Source of the DNA: JAETTH01 sp964455975
Lineage (GTDB): Bacteria; Bacillota; Clostridia; TANB77; CAG-508
Length of the DNA: 16,725 nt
Reading direction: 5' to 3'
NCBI GenBank assembly: GCA_964455975.1
Contig: CAYVYP010000033.1
Coordinates: forward strand, 1-16,725
Shown here piece by piece: positions 1-5,570 of the stretch (position 1 is its first letter; each line of letters begins with the position of its first letter). The notes beneath the pieces were generated by a model. That model made no database searches. It was not told the origin of the DNA and saw nothing but the letters and a program-made list of their open reading frames with translations. Made by a program: the position numbers and the translations under genes.

Positions 1-395
1 TCTTCTACATTTTCTAATAATTTTTTATATCTTTCTTCATGTTCTTTTTCTATTTTAGCAACACCTTCAAATAAGAATGCAATTTTATCAAATCCTTCTT
101 CTCTTGCTTCTTTTGCCATACGAGAATACATGTCTGTCCATTCATAATTTTCTCCTGATGCTGCATCTTTTAAATTTTCTTCTGTAGATGGCATATCTCC
201 ACCATGTAATAATTTAAACCATAATTTTGCATGCTCTTTTTCATTTCCTGCTGTTTCCTCAAAAATAGCTGCTATTTGTTCATATCCATCTTTTTTAGCT
301 TTACTTGCATAATATGTGTATTTATTTCTTGCTTGTGATTCTCCTGCAAAAGCCTTTAATTCTTCTCCTGGTAATGTTAAACTAAAATCTGACAT
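1..395 (-). CDS. rbr: Rubrerythrin, N-terminal diiron domain (C-terminus beyond window)
   Basis: Rubrerythrins are cytoplasmic non-haem iron proteins of anaerobes that reduce hydrogen peroxide to water at a diiron site, with electrons passed through a C-terminal rubredoxin domain. The 131 visible residues form the ferritin-like four-helix part: Glu19 in the ESQARNKY segment, the first ExxH pair at Glu52/His55, Glu96 in the second half, and the second ExxH pair at Glu116/His119. The rubredoxin CxxC pairs would lie past position 1 and cannot be checked. The ATG at 395 follows AGGAGG. It starts 33 nt after the stop of the PerR-like gene on the same strand, so the two probably form one peroxide-responsive operon. 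The family call is firm; completeness is unknown. Confidence 0.95.
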   Translation of the reverse strand, partial: MSDFSLTLPGEELKAFAGESQARNKYTYYASKAKKDGYEQIAAIFEETAGNEKEHAKLWFKLLHGGDMPSTEENLKDAASGENYEWTDMYSRMAKEAREEGFDKIAFLFEGVAKIEKEHEERYKKLLENVE

Positions 396-428
396 AAAAT
401 TTACCTCCTAATAAATTTATTTTATTTA

Positions 429-806
429 CTATTTACAATTATCACATATTCCGTAAATCGAAATAGTCTCTAAACAAGGATTTATATTAGTTTGCCCTTT
501 TATTTGATTTTCTAATTGCATTTTATCAAATTTATATTGAAAATCAGATACTTTTCCACATTCTGTACATATTACATGACTATGTTCTTTTCTTAAAAAA
601 TCATATCTATCTGGTCTACCTAGAATAGAAATTTTAAGTATTACATTATTTTTTGTTAATACATTTAGATTTCTATAAACAGTTCCTCTACTTGCAGTTG
701 AATGTTTTTCTTTCATTTTTAAATATACTTCTTCTGCTGTAGGATGATTATACGAATCTTTTAAAACATCTAAAATTTCCTCTCTTTGTTTAGAATAATT
801 GTTCAT
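429..806 (-). CDS. perR: Fur-family regulator, PerR type
   Basis: This is a 125-aa winged-helix metalloregulator of the Fur family; PerR members sense hydrogen peroxide through metal-catalysed histidine oxidation and repress defence genes. The N-terminal DNA-binding part holds HPTAEEVY (21-28) and the recognition helix RGTVYRNL (40-47). The metal region holds RYDF (67-70), His75-x-His77 and DF (88-89), in the PerR arrangement. Structural zinc ligands are Cys80/Cys83 and Cys121/Cys124. I chose the ATG at 806 because AGAGGAG lies just upstream; a longer reading from 857 would run back through the -10 box and operator. It is followed by rubrerythrin, a classic PerR target, which favours PerR over Fur or Zur. 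The exact subfamily remains an inference. Confidence 0.9.
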   Translation of the reverse strand: MNNYSKQREEILDVLKDSYNHPTAEEVYLKMKEKHSTASRGTVYRNLNVLTKNNVILKISILGRPDRYDFLRKEHSHVICTECGKVSDFQYKFDKMQLENQIKGQTNINPCLETISIYGICDNCK

Positions 807-825
807 AAATAGCTCCTCTTTAAAA

Positions 826-840
826 TAGGAATAATTCCTA
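826..840. promoter_or_regulatory. Perfect 7-1-7 Fur-family operator (Per-box-like)
   Basis: TAGGAATAATTCCTA is an exact 7-1-7 inverted repeat, the geometry of Fur/PerR boxes, although its outer bases differ from the Bacillus PerR consensus TTATAATnATTATAA. It sits directly downstream of the -10 box of the perR promoter, over the expected transcription start and 20 nt before the ATG. Binding there would block transcription, which suggests autoregulation of the perR-rbr operon. Confidence 0.75.
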
Positions 841-847
841 CTTTTTA

Positions 848-875
848 ATTGTACCACATTTTTTTAAAAATACAA
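848..875 (-). promoter_or_regulatory. perR-rbr promoter
   Basis: On the minus strand TTGTAT (870-875) and TACAAT (848-853) are separated by 16 bp, a sigma-A-like promoter. The expected start near 841 falls at the edge of the 7-1-7 palindrome. Confidence 0.7.
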
Positions 876-986
876 GAGAAATTTCAAAAAAATTTAAAAA
901 TTTAATTCATTTACTATTATTTCTTGCTTTTTTTACCAATTCCATTTAAAATATATATATAATAAAATGAAAGGAGATTTTAGAAA

Positions 987-1529
987 ATGAAAAAAGAATG
1001 GATTATACTTATAGTAGTTGTCGTTTTAGTACTATTAATAGGAGGCTTCTTCTTATTAACAAAAAATAATAAAACTGTTAATAATGTTGAAAATCAAATA
1101 GGACAAGATATTACTAAAGCAGAAAAAATAACAGCTGAAAAATTTACTGAAATAGAAGAAAAAGTTAAAGAGGATATAAAAAATGTTGAAACAGTTACAG
1201 AAAAAGACATTACAGAGGCAGTAGATTATATCAATCTTTATGTAGAACAACCTATTGCTAACCTTAGTTCAGAAGTAATAGAAAAATTAACTTATTATGG
1301 ACTATACTTAAAACATTTAGGAATTCAAGCTGAAGAATCAGCATCTCATAATATGACTATATTAGGAACACATATATCTGAATATATTTCAAAATCTATT
1401 ACAGAAGTAGAAAAAGATGCAAGTATAGTTGCTACTCAAGCAAAAGAAAATGCAAAATCAGTATTATCTGCTATAAATTCAGCTAAAGATGCTGTTGTTA
1501 AAGAATTTAACACTTTAATTCATAAATAA
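987..1529 (+). CDS. Membrane-anchored helical protein of unknown function
   Basis: I do not recognise a family. The 180-aa protein begins MKKEW followed by one very hydrophobic segment (about residues 5-25), best read as a signal anchor. The rest is hydrophilic, rich in Lys, Glu, Thr and Ala, cysteine-free, and predicted by eye to be largely alpha-helical or coiled-coil (about 35-85 and 125-178). It therefore probably faces the cell exterior or cell wall. The ATG follows AAAGGAG at good spacing, and a strong terminator comes 13 nt after the stop, so the gene appears monocistronic. It is divergent from the perR operon, sharing a 129-bp AT-rich intergenic region; I see no convincing promoter there for it and no second Per-like box. 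A stress or envelope role is only a guess. Confidence 0.75.
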   Translation: MKKEWIILIVVVVLVLLIGGFFLLTKNNKTVNNVENQIGQDITKAEKITAEKFTEIEEKVKEDIKNVETVTEKDITEAVDYINLYVEQPIANLSSEVIEKLTYYGLYLKHLGIQAEESASHNMTILGTHISEYISKSITEVEKDASIVATQAKENAKSVLSAINSAKDAVVKEFNTLIHK

Positions 1530-1542
1530 TATTACATATTTT

Positions 1543-1580
1543 ATAAAAGGATGATTTTTATATCATCCTTTTATTTTTTT
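1543..1580 (+). terminator. Rho-independent terminator
   Basis: A 13-bp perfect stem (1543-1555 with 1562-1574; core AAAAGGATGAT) with a 6-nt loop is followed by a T run. It ends the 180-aa gene transcript. Confidence 0.85.
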
Positions 1581-1583
1581 AGT

Positions 1584-1628
1584 TTTTGTATGTTTTCAAA
1601 TCGTTTTTAAATATTTTGTATATTTTCA
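1584..1628. repeat. Two-copy direct repeat upstream of spoVAE, 30-bp period
   Basis: TTTTGTATGTTTTCA (1584-1598) and TTTTGTATATTTTCA (1614-1628) match at 14 of 15 positions and are exactly 30 bp apart, near three helical turns. They lie just upstream of the possible spoVAE promoter, so they could be a regulator site, though in such AT-rich DNA chance cannot be dismissed. Confidence 0.4.
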
Positions 1629-1649
1629 CATTTTTTGTAAAAAATATTA
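1618..1649 (+). promoter_or_regulatory. Possible sigma-G-type promoter for spoVAE
   Basis: TGTATA (1618-1623) and AATATTA (1643-1649), about 18-19 bp apart, loosely resemble the forespore sigma-G pattern (TGnATA / CATnnTA). spoVA genes are sigma-G-dependent in Bacillus. The match is weak and the call rests mainly on the identity of the downstream gene. Confidence 0.3.
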
Positions 1650-1677
1650 ATAATGAATTTAATTGGAGGTTTGTAAA

Positions 1678-2065
1678 TTGGAATTTTTTCAAAGTATGGA
1701 TTGGATGTTACTTTTAAAATGTTTTATAGTAGGTGGCTTAATTTGTATTGTTGGTCAAATATTAATAGATAAAACAAAGCTTACACCTGCTAGAATATTA
1801 GTTATTTTTGTTACAACTGGTTGCATTTTAGGAGGACTTGGAATATACAAATATTTAGTTGACTTTGCAGGAGCTGGTGCTACTGTTCCTCTTACTGGGT
1901 TTGGGTATAATTTAGCAAAAGGAGCTATTGAAGGAGTCAAAGCTTCACGGTTTTATAGGTGCTTTTACTGGTGGAATTAAAGCAGCAAGTGGAGGAATTG
2001 CAGCTGCAATCTTTTTTGGTTATATAGCTTCATTAATTAGCAAGCCTAAAATAAAAAAACAATAG
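1678..2065 (+). CDS. spoVAE: Stage V sporulation protein AE, reading frame broken at a CGG codon
   Basis: SpoVAE is a small forespore inner-membrane protein of the SpoVA channel that moves dipicolinic acid into the spore. The TTG start at 1678 is preceded by GGAGGT with 7-nt spacing. Residues 1-90 read in frame, with hydrophobic segments at about 10-30 and 40-62 and the family stretch GFGYNLAKGAIEGVK. The frame then meets CGG at 1948-1950 and would stop after FYRCFYWWN at 1980. Skipping C1948 gives GFIGAFTGG and a further membrane segment, ending at the TAG at 2063-2065; the joined product is 128 aa, close to family length. Only one base must be skipped and the downstream frame is well preserved, so I annotate one gene and not a decayed one. 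spoVAC and spoVAD, its usual neighbours, are absent here. Confidence 0.88.
1948..1950 (+). other. Putative +1 frameshift site (CGG) in spoVAE
   Basis: In-frame context is TCA CGG T. Skipping C1948 lets GGT be read as glycine and restores the SpoVAE C-terminus. The same logic applies at every in-frame CGG in this window. Confidence 0.75.
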
Positions 2066-2103
2066 TATATATGTATAATTTAAAATTTTATTTTTTTTAT
2101 AAA

Positions 2104-2152
2104 AAAAGATAGAATAATACTATTTTATTAATTTAGTACTATTCTATCTTTT
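2104..2152. terminator. Bidirectional terminator between spoVAE and rplT
   Basis: A long stem pairs 2104-2122 with 2134-2152, with a single A/C mismatch and an 11-nt loop. It has A-rich sequence on its left and T-rich sequence on its right, suiting both spoVAE (plus) and the infC-rpmI-rplT operon (minus). Confidence 0.75.
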
Positions 2153-2171
2153 AATGTTTATTTAAATGTGT

Positions 2172-2207
2172 CCCAAATTGGACATTATGTCCAATTGAGA
2201 AACGTCC
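2172..2207. repeat. REP-like palindromic element at the rplT stop
   Basis: A perfect 10-1-10 palindrome (arms AATTGGACAT and ATGTCCAATT, 2176-2196) is bracketed by GGGAC motifs in opposite orientations: on the minus strand GGGACG beginning at the rplT stop codon, and GGGACA further on. The repeated (G)GGACA words look like a mobile REP-type or MITE-like unit. Genome copy number cannot be seen here. Confidence 0.5.
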
Positions 2208-2558
2208 CTAATTTGACTTTGCTATTTCAGCTATTTTTGTAAAAGCTGTTGCATCTGTAACTGCTAATTCTGCAAGCATTTTTCTGTTAATTGTAACATT
2301 TGCCTTTTTTAGTCCTGCTATTAATTTGCTATATGTTAAACCATTCATTCTTGCTGCTGCATTAATTCTTGCTATCCATAATTTTCTAAAATTACTTTTT
2401 TTATCTTTTCTTCCTACGTATGCATATACTCCTGATTTCATAACAGCTTGTTTAGCCATTTTGAATCTATAATTTTTTGCACCAAAATATCCTTTTGCTC
2501 TTTTTAATATTTTTTTATGTTTTTTACGAGTTATTATTCCTGTTTTTACTCTTGCCAT
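2208..2558 (-). CDS. rplT: 50S ribosomal protein L20
   Basis: L20 binds 23S rRNA early in large-subunit assembly and, in Bacillota, also represses its own operon by binding the infC leader. The 116 residues match the family throughout: MARVKTG start, a basic N-terminal extension with RKKHKKILKRAKGYFGAKN, then the globular part with LWIARINAAAR and NRKMLAELAV. The ATG at 2558 follows AAGGAAGGTG. It is the last gene of infC-rpmI-rplT, 26 nt after rpmI. The stop codon overlaps the beginning of a REP-like palindrome. Confidence 0.98.
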   Translation of the reverse strand: MARVKTGIITRKKHKKILKRAKGYFGAKNYRFKMAKQAVMKSGVYAYVGRKDKKSNFRKLWIARINAAARMNGLTYSKLIAGLKKANVTINRKMLAELAVTDATAFTKIAEIAKSN

Positions 2559-2584
2559 TTTATTTCACCTTCCTTATTTTTTAC

Positions 2585-2785
2585 TTAGTTACCATATGGT
2601 AATAATCTTTTTATTCCTGATTCTGTTGTTTTATCAGCATATGAAGTTACTTTTCTTGATAATTTTTGTCTCTTTGTTTTATTTGCTAATAAATGTCTTC
2701 CATTTGATGTTGTTCTTTTTACTTTTCCTGTAGCTGTATAAGAATATCTCTTTTTAGCAGCTTTATTTGTTTTTAATTTTGGCAT
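2585..2785 (-). CDS. rpmI: 50S ribosomal protein L35
   Basis: This 66-aa, very basic protein of the large ribosomal subunit shows the family pattern MPKLKTNKAAKKRY, NGRHLLANKTKRQK and the C-terminal IKRLLPY. The length is standard for L35. The start follows AAAGGAG. It is the middle gene of infC-rpmI-rplT and shares the leader-controlled transcript. Confidence 0.98.
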   Translation of the reverse strand: MPKLKTNKAAKKRYSYTATGKVKRTTSNGRHLLANKTKRQKLSRKVTSYADKTTESGIKRLLPYGN

Positions 2786-2821
2786 AATAATTTGCTCCTT
2801 TCAAAATTTAAGTTTTATTTT

Positions 2822-3334
2822 CTATTCAGCTTTTTTAGCTAGAATTATAAACATATTTTTACCTTCTAATAATGGTTTCTTTTCTACTGTAGATATATCA
2901 GATAAGTCTTCAATAAATTGATTTAAAACTTCTTCTCCTAATTTTACATAGTTTAATTCTCTTCCTCTAAATCTAACAGTAACTTTTACTTTATTTCCAT
3001 CTTCTAGAAATTTTCTTGCATTTTTGCTTTTAAAAGAAAAGTCGTGATCTTCAATATTTGGTGTAATTCTAATTTCTTTAAGCTCAAATGTCTTTTGCTT
3101 TTTCTTAGCTTCTTTTTCTTTTTTAGATTGTTCAAATTTGTATTTTCCATAATTCATTATTTTACAGACTGGAACCTCTGCATTTGGAGAAACTAATACT
3201 AAGTCTAATTTTTTGTCTAACGCTATATTTAATGCTTCTTCTTTAGACATTTTTCCTAATTTGTTTCCTTCATCATCTATTAGAGTTACTTCTTTTACTC
3301 TAATTTGTTCATTGATAGGTAATTCTTGTTTTAT
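2822..3334 (-). CDS. infC: Translation initiation factor IF-3, probable AUA start
   Basis: IF-3 binds the 30S subunit, keeps subunits apart and checks start-codon pairing with initiator tRNA. The 170-aa product has the N-domain (INEQIRVKEVTLIDDEG), a lysine-rich linker and the C-domain (RITPNIEDHDFSFKSKNARKFL, VRFRGRE). I place the start at ATA (3334), 6 nt after GGGGGTG, because family homology begins right there and because infC genes characteristically use rare start codons that IF-3 itself discriminates against. An ATG at 3349 is in frame but abuts the T run of the leader terminator and has no ribosome site; one at 3391 lies upstream of that terminator's stem. First gene of the operon with rpmI and rplT. 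Confidence 0.93.
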   Translation of the reverse strand: MKQELPINEQIRVKEVTLIDDEGNKLGKMSKEEALNIALDKKLDLVLVSPNAEVPVCKIMNYGKYKFEQSKKEKEAKKKQKTFELKEIRITPNIEDHDFSFKSKNARKFLEDGNKVKVTVRFRGRELNYVKLGEEVLNQFIEDLSDISTVEKKPLLEGKNMFIILAKKAE

Positions 3335-3349
3335 ATAAAACACCCCCAT

Positions 3350-3385
3350 AAAAAAATTGACTATTTTGCAAAGCAAACAGTCAAT
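3350..3385 (-). terminator. infC: Intrinsic terminator (attenuator) in the infC leader
   Basis: On the minus strand ATTGACT (3379-3385) pairs with AGTCAAT (3356-3362), the stem continues inward through T-A pairs and a GC/GC pair with one bulge, and a T run (3350-3356) follows. The T run ends directly at the in-frame ATG at 3349, upstream of the ribosome site, so termination prevents infC expression. Confidence 0.75.
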
Positions 3386-3477
3386 CCACATTTATAAAAC
3401 TTTTTTATTATATTCTTAAAGTTTTTACCTTTTTCTATAAGATAAGGTGAGAAGTGGATAACTTCTTCTTTGCAACT
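3350..3477 (-). ncRNA. infC leader with attenuator, L20-leader type
   Basis: The roughly 130-nt untranslated leader between the predicted start near 3477 and infC holds several hairpins: AGAAGT/ACTTCT (3450-3455 with 3461-3466), AAAACTTT/AAAGTTTT further down, and a terminator immediately before the coding region. In Bacillota, L20 binding to this leader favours termination and so represses infC-rpmI-rplT. The assignment rests on position, gene order and the terminator; the L20 contact site was not aligned. Confidence 0.65.
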
Positions 3478-3483
3478 TTTAAT

Positions 3484-3512
3484 ATGATAATATATTTTTC
3501 TTTATTTGTCAA
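3484..3512 (-). promoter_or_regulatory. infC-rpmI-rplT promoter
   Basis: Minus-strand TTGACA (3507-3512) and TATCAT (3484-3489) lie 17 bp apart. The expected start is near 3477. Confidence 0.75.
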
Positions 3513-3535
3513 TACTTTTTTGTAAAAGTGTTGAC
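3508..3535. repeat. Inverted repeat linking two divergent promoters
   Basis: The arms GTCAATACTTTT and AAAAGTGTTGAC pair over 12 positions with one T/G mismatch and a 4-nt loop. They cover both -35 boxes, of infC (minus) and rplM (plus), and also the inner bases, so the symmetry extends beyond what two -35 boxes would give. Confidence 0.6.
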
Positions 3536-3559
3536 TTTTTTTGTTTTATGTATTAAAAT
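3531..3559 (+). promoter_or_regulatory. rplM-rpsI promoter
   Basis: TTGACT (3531-3536) and TAAAAT (3554-3559) are separated by 17 bp. Transcription would start near 3566, giving a leader of about 100 nt. Confidence 0.75.
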
Positions 3560-3586
3560 AGTATAGCAATATTCAAGTTAATATAA

Positions 3587-3623
3587 TTTAAACTTTGACT
3601 TCTCCCCGGTAGTCTTGTTTAAA
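3587..3623 (+). ncRNA. Structured rplM leader, candidate L13-binding RNA
   Basis: A two-tier hairpin: TTTAAAC (3587-3593) pairs with GTTTAAA (3617-3623), a 3/2-nt internal loop follows, then GACT pairs with AGTC around a C-rich 10-nt loop TCTCCCCGGT. This GC-rich loop stands out in AT-rich DNA. Leader RNAs upstream of rplM-rpsI thought to bind L13 are known in Bacillota; I cannot confirm a match to their consensus. Confidence 0.55.
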
Positions 3624-3666
3624 ATATTATATAGATTAAAAATATGAATGGAGGGTAATTTTTACC

Positions 3667-4101
3667 ATGAATAATACTACATATAGTGTAAAGAAAAATG
3701 AAATTGAAAGTAAATGGTATATAATTGATGCAGCAGGTAAACCTTTAGGAAGAGTTGCAACAGAGGCTGCTAAATTATTAAGAGGAAAACATAAACCAAC
3801 TTATACACCAAATTTAGATGTTGGTGATCACGTAATTATTTTAAATTGCAAAGATGCTGTTTTAACAGGAAGAAAATTAGATCAAAAAGTTTATAGACAT
3901 CATTCAGGATATATTGGAGGAATGAAAGAAGTTTCTGCAAGAGATATGATGAACAATAATCCACAAAAAGCTATGACACTTGCTGTTACAGGTATGCTTC
4001 CACATAACTCTTTAGGAAGAGCTCAAGCTAAAAAATTAAGAGTATATGCAGGAAACGAACATGAAAACACAGCACAAAATCCAGAAGTTTGGGAATTTTA
4101 A
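3667..4101 (+). CDS. rplM: 50S ribosomal protein L13
   Basis: L13 is an early-assembly large-subunit protein. The 144-aa length is standard, with the signatures WYIIDAAGKPLGRVATEAAKLL at 17-38, LRGKHKPTYTPNLDVGDHVIILN, KVYRHHSGYIGG and GMLPHNSLGRAQAKKLRVYAG near the end. A GGAGG lies at 3650-3654, 12 nt before the ATG, with a small hairpin (GGTAA/TTACC, 3654-3666) filling the gap and shortening the effective distance. It forms an operon with rpsI, which begins 14 nt after its stop. Confidence 0.98.
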   Translation: MNNTTYSVKKNEIESKWYIIDAAGKPLGRVATEAAKLLRGKHKPTYTPNLDVGDHVIILNCKDAVLTGRKLDQKVYRHHSGYIGGMKEVSARDMMNNNPQKAMTLAVTGMLPHNSLGRAQAKKLRVYAGNEHENTAQNPEVWEF

Positions 4102-4115
4102 GGAGGAAATAAATA

Positions 4116-4523
4116 ATGGCAAAATCTAAAACAGAAAATATAGTTTTCTACGGAACTGGTAGAAGAAAACAAGCTATTGCTAGAGTAAGATTAATTAGTG
4201 GAAATGGTAAAATAACTATTAATGGTAAAGATATTGATGAATATTTATCAACAGAAATACTAAAAGTTATAGTTAAACAACCATTAGTTGCTACAAATAC
4301 AGCTGATAAATATGATGTTATCGTTAAAGTTGTTGGTGGAGGATTTACAGGTCAAGCTGGAGCAATCCGTCATGGTATAGCAAGAGCATTAAATGAAGCA
4401 AATAGCGAATATAGACCAACTTTAAAAGTTGCTGGATTCTTAACAAGAGATTCACGTATGAAAGAAAGAAAAAAATACGGTCTTAAAAAAGCTAGAAAAG
4501 CACCACAATTTAGTAAAAGATAA
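4116..4523 (+). CDS. rpsI: 30S ribosomal protein S9
   Basis: S9 is a small-subunit head protein whose C-terminal tail reaches P-site tRNA. The 135-aa sequence shows FYGTGRRKQAIARVRL near the start, GGGFTGQAGAIRHGIARAL in the middle, and the diagnostic basic tail KKARKAPQFSKR. AGGAGG precedes the ATG. Second gene of the rplM operon, ended by a terminator 21 nt later. Both glycine triplets preceded by TAC give CGG out of frame (TAC GGA, TAC GGT), showing that the trinucleotide itself is not avoided, only the codon. Confidence 0.98.
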   Translation: MAKSKTENIVFYGTGRRKQAIARVRLISGNGKITINGKDIDEYLSTEILKVIVKQPLVATNTADKYDVIVKVVGGGFTGQAGAIRHGIARALNEANSEYRPTLKVAGFLTRDSRMKERKKYGLKKARKAPQFSKR

Positions 4524-4544
4524 TATGCTTTTTATAGAAATATT

Positions 4545-4581
4545 AAAAACCTCAGAAATTTCAATACTTCCGAGGTTTTTT
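4545..4581 (+). terminator. Terminator of rplM-rpsI
   Basis: The stem AAAAACCTC..GAA (4545-4557) pairs with TTC..GAGGTTTTT (4568-4580), with one A/C mismatch and a 10-nt loop, and ends in a T run. Confidence 0.85.
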
Positions 4582-4651
4582 GTTGGTGTTTGATAATTTT
4601 CCATATGAAAGTGGTATAAGTACTGAATATATATCTTGATATATTCTGCAA

Positions 4652-4691
4652 TAAAAAAGCTAATTATGATACACAATTATTTTTTCATAAT
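4652..4691 (-). terminator. Weak terminator after the 179-aa gene
   Basis: On the minus strand ATTATGA (4685-4691) pairs with TCATAAT (4663-4669) and is followed by GCTTTTTT. The stem is short and AT-only, so this is tentative. An 8-bp hairpin (GAATATAT/ATATATTC, 4625-4646) lies further on. Confidence 0.4.
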
Positions 4692-4693
4692 AT

Positions 4694-5233
4694 TTAATTA
4701 TCTCTATTCATTTCTTCTTCCCAAAATTGTGATTCGTCTGGCGGTAAAGAAACTCTTATTAATTCCCCTGTATTTACTTTATAACTATTATCTTCTATTA
4801 AAACATTCTCTCCATCCTTTATATTATATCTAGGATTTAAAATTATTTCTTTTTTATTAATGTCAAGATATCCTTTAATAAATATTGGACTTAATCTAAA
4901 TATTGAATCTTTACTTTCTTCCCATATTGGAATACCACCTTTTCCAGTCTGTTTTGACACTAATATCATAATTAAATATTTTCTATCCCAATGTGGCCAA
5001 CTTTTTAACTTATCATAAAGTAATTTATCCTTTCTTTCTATACAGTCAGCGGTATAAAATAATTCAGGATAATCAGTTTCTAATCCTTTTTTACAAATTT
5101 CTTCTGCTTCTTCTTTTGTTGCAGTTCCATGCATAAAAAAAAATTTATTAGTTATTTCCGATTCACTTAATATCTCATTAAATGTATTTATAAAATTCAT
5201 CCCAAAATAATTTACTATATTACTACTAAACAT
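4694..5233 (-). CDS. Unknown protein with an HGT motif, possibly ART-like fold
   Basis: I do not recognise the family. This 179-aa soluble protein has no signal peptide or membrane segment. After an N-terminal helix it has FFFMHGTATKEEAEEICKKGL (31-51), followed by LFYTADCIE. The pattern H-G-T, then an amphipathic helix ending in xGL, then Y-T-A is reminiscent of ADP-ribosyltransferase or RNA phosphotransferase folds, where the His and Tyr contact NAD; this is a pattern guess only. The middle is Trp-rich (WPHWDRKYLIMI), and the end (GELIRVSLPPDESQFWEEEM) is acidic. The ATG at 5233 follows AGGAAG. It stands alone at the edge of an accessory region holding transposase and phage-type remnants, so horizontal acquisition is plausible. 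Confidence 0.7.
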   Translation of the reverse strand: MFSSNIVNYFGMNFINTFNEILSESEITNKFFFMHGTATKEEAEEICKKGLETDYPELFYTADCIERKDKLLYDKLKSWPHWDRKYLIMILVSKQTGKGGIPIWEESKDSIFRLSPIFIKGYLDINKKEIILNPRYNIKDGENVLIEDNSYKVNTGELIRVSLPPDESQFWEEEMNRDN

Positions 5234-5570
5234 ATATATCTTCCTATTTCCTTTCTAAATCATAAATAAATACTTTTTTAGTTTTTCATATTCTTTTATA
5301 TTGTGCCATATAAAAATTTACTTTGTATATGATTTCCAGTTATTTAATTTTAAAAACAATCCCCTATAAATTTCTATACCGTTTTATGCGTAATACTCCT
5401 GTATCTCCTAAAAAATTTTTGTATGTACTGATAAATCTACTTTTGTAATTTATTAAAAGACAAACAATATACGTACAAAATCTTTCATCCACAACGATTT
5501 GGAAGATTTTACTTTTATAAACTAATTTTTTTATAAAAATCGGTTAGATGAATTGTAAGTTCACTAACTT
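5234..5570. other. Non-coding stretch, nothing recognised
   Basis: These 337 bases are AT-rich and have stops in all frames. I see no RNA gene, convincing promoter or strong hairpin; a weak imperfect inverted repeat lies around 5520-5546. It may be eroded mobile DNA next to the RAYT remnant. Confidence 0.5.

Noticed and set aside
807..857. N-terminal extension of the PerR-like protein to 857
   Set aside because: It would run through the -10 box and the 7-1-7 operator; AGAGGAG precedes the ATG at 806.
3347..3391. infC start at ATG 3391 or ATG 3349
   Set aside because: The first lies upstream of the terminator stem, the second abuts its T run and has no ribosome site; homology and a GGGGGTG site point to ATA 3334.
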